From: Nymphaea colorata
Taxonomy: Eukaryota; Streptophyta; Magnoliopsida; Nymphaeales; Nymphaeaceae
DNA: 64,000 nt
Assembly (NCBI RefSeq): GCF_008831285.2
Contig: NC_045146.1
Coordinates: 17,189,289-17,253,288 of the forward strand
Direction of reading: 5' to 3'
The notes beneath the pieces were generated by a model. It searched no databases. It was not told the DNA's origin and saw only the letters and a list, made by a program, of their open reading frames with translations. Each line of letters opens with the position of its first letter. Positions within the stretch are counted from its first letter, which is position 1. Of the stretch, positions 62,943 to 64,000 are shown piece after piece. Position numbers and translations under genes: made by a program.

Positions 62943-64000
62943 GGTCTCCTATCCCTCTCAAATCTCAATCTCTCGCTTTCTTCTTGTGATGCCTCTTTGC
63001 CTCCCTGTCTATCTAATTTTTTATTAGAGCACTATACCAGAATCGATTCAATATAAACAGAACAAGCCCGTAAAGAATAAAGGAAAAGAGTGTGAATACA
63101 TAAACAGAACGATCCCGTAAAGAATAAAGGAAAAGAGGGTGAATACATAAACAGAACCATCCCGTAAAGAATTAAAGGAAAAAGAGGGTGAATACATACA
63201 AAAGAGGATAGTCAAAATGTAAGAAAATGAGAGAAACTAGCAGTAAGAAAAGATCTATGACTCCGTCACAAAGAATGCTATGTTACCATAGATATTTCCA
63301 AAAAAGAGGGGAGAATTTCACAGCGAAATCAAGAAGAGGAAAATCCTCCTCAACAAACACAGTAAAAACCAGAAAAACGTAAGATTCATGCAAACAAGAA
63401 AACTGAACCGGAAAACGTCAACAAGACCGTGGGGAGTGGAGAGAGAAGGTGAAGAATCTACCTTATGGATGGTCACATGGAGGAGAAGAGAAAGCGAGCA
63501 GAGAGAGGAGGAAGAGTTGGTCTTGTGCAGAAGGGAGTCCAGTCCACCAGCAGCTTGCAGAAGGGCAGCTACCACGCGAAGCGAAGCCCGCTCGGCCATC
63601 ACCTTGGGGCTCTACCGTTGGTGGAGCTGGGCTTTGTGTTCCTTGCAACCTGGTTTCCCAGCTTGACGAGAGTTTAGCTCGTCCTTCTAACGAATTTTGT
63701 TAAATATAGTTTTGAATTACTCTAATGAAAGTTTTGATAGGTTGAGCCATGAGTGTTGAACAACCCAAAGTTTTGAAGCATTTTGCATTAGCACGAGGGC
63801 CTTGGCCTTGAACTAGCAACCAACCACTTACAAGCTACTGGTTTATCCAAATGGGTCAAATCCCTTGAAGTGGGTGCACTTGTGCAGTTTTTCTTTTAAG
63901 GGTGAGTAGTCCATTTTGTCACCTCTCGTCTTCTTTTGGTTTTTGCCTCAAGATTCATAGAGCTTACTTCAAAACTTATTACTGTTTAAACAAGGAGCAC
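62943..64000. other. flank of the mL53 copy to the window edge
   Basis: A likely former promoter/leader region of the mL53 copy, a minisatellite (listed separately), and a C/G-richer block at about 63430-63660 with frames open on both strands but no family motif. No gene is supported. Confidence 0.5.
63053..63195. repeat. 47-bp minisatellite, three copies
   Basis: Three units start at 63053, 63100 and 63147, each beginning ATAAACAGAAC and containing CCCGTAAAGAAT and GAAAAGAG-GTGAATAC. The third unit has two extra A/T bases. Copies are about 95% alike by eye. Confidence 0.93.

Overview
The window reads as nuclear DNA of a flowering plant. The genes are split by many AT-rich GT-AG introns, and the gaps between them are long, AT-rich and full of GA/CT and TA microsatellites and small foldback elements. 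The encoded families are also plant ones: plant-type ARP7, a VND-class NAC factor and the TANMEI/DSE1 WD40 protein. I cannot fix the lineage from sequence alone. Most open frames in the window are chance frames in intron or spacer.

Layout, left to right. (1) 1419-1577, minus: the first coding exon of what looks like polyprenol reductase; the rest lies off the left edge. (2) 7456-16997, plus: a complete ten-exon gene for the GPI-anchor enzyme GlcNAc-PI de-N-acetylase (PIG-L), 260 aa. (3) 17771-25952, minus: a complete seven-exon gene for actin-related protein 7, 361 aa, convergent with PIG-L. (4) 27511-36653, plus: a fourteen-exon gene for a WD40 protein of the TANMEI/DSE1 (GNB1L-like) family, about 417 aa, divergent from ARP7. 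Its largest intron holds degenerate transposon-like sequence. (5) 36654-42012: spacer with a 0.63-kb inverted-repeat element, a near-perfect 134-bp foldback and long SSRs. (6) 42013-43941, minus: a complete three-exon VND-type NAC transcription factor, 339 aa, whose second intron appears to use a GC donor. (7) 43942-61587: about 17.6 kb with no gene I can support, containing MITE-like elements, a possible SINE head and SSRs. (8) 61588-62942, minus: a decayed but intron-bearing copy of mitochondrial ribosomal protein mL53, followed by a 47-bp minisatellite.

Exon models were built by hand from splice signals, reading-frame continuity and remembered family sequences. Exon lengths and phases add up exactly for PIG-L, ARP7, TANMEI/DSE1 and NAC. 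The genes are unrelated housekeeping or developmental genes, with no sign of a cluster acting together. I found no novel multi-gene system. The most distinctive observations are the GC-AG intron, the non-processed mL53 pseudogene, and several foldback or tandem structures that appear undescribed.
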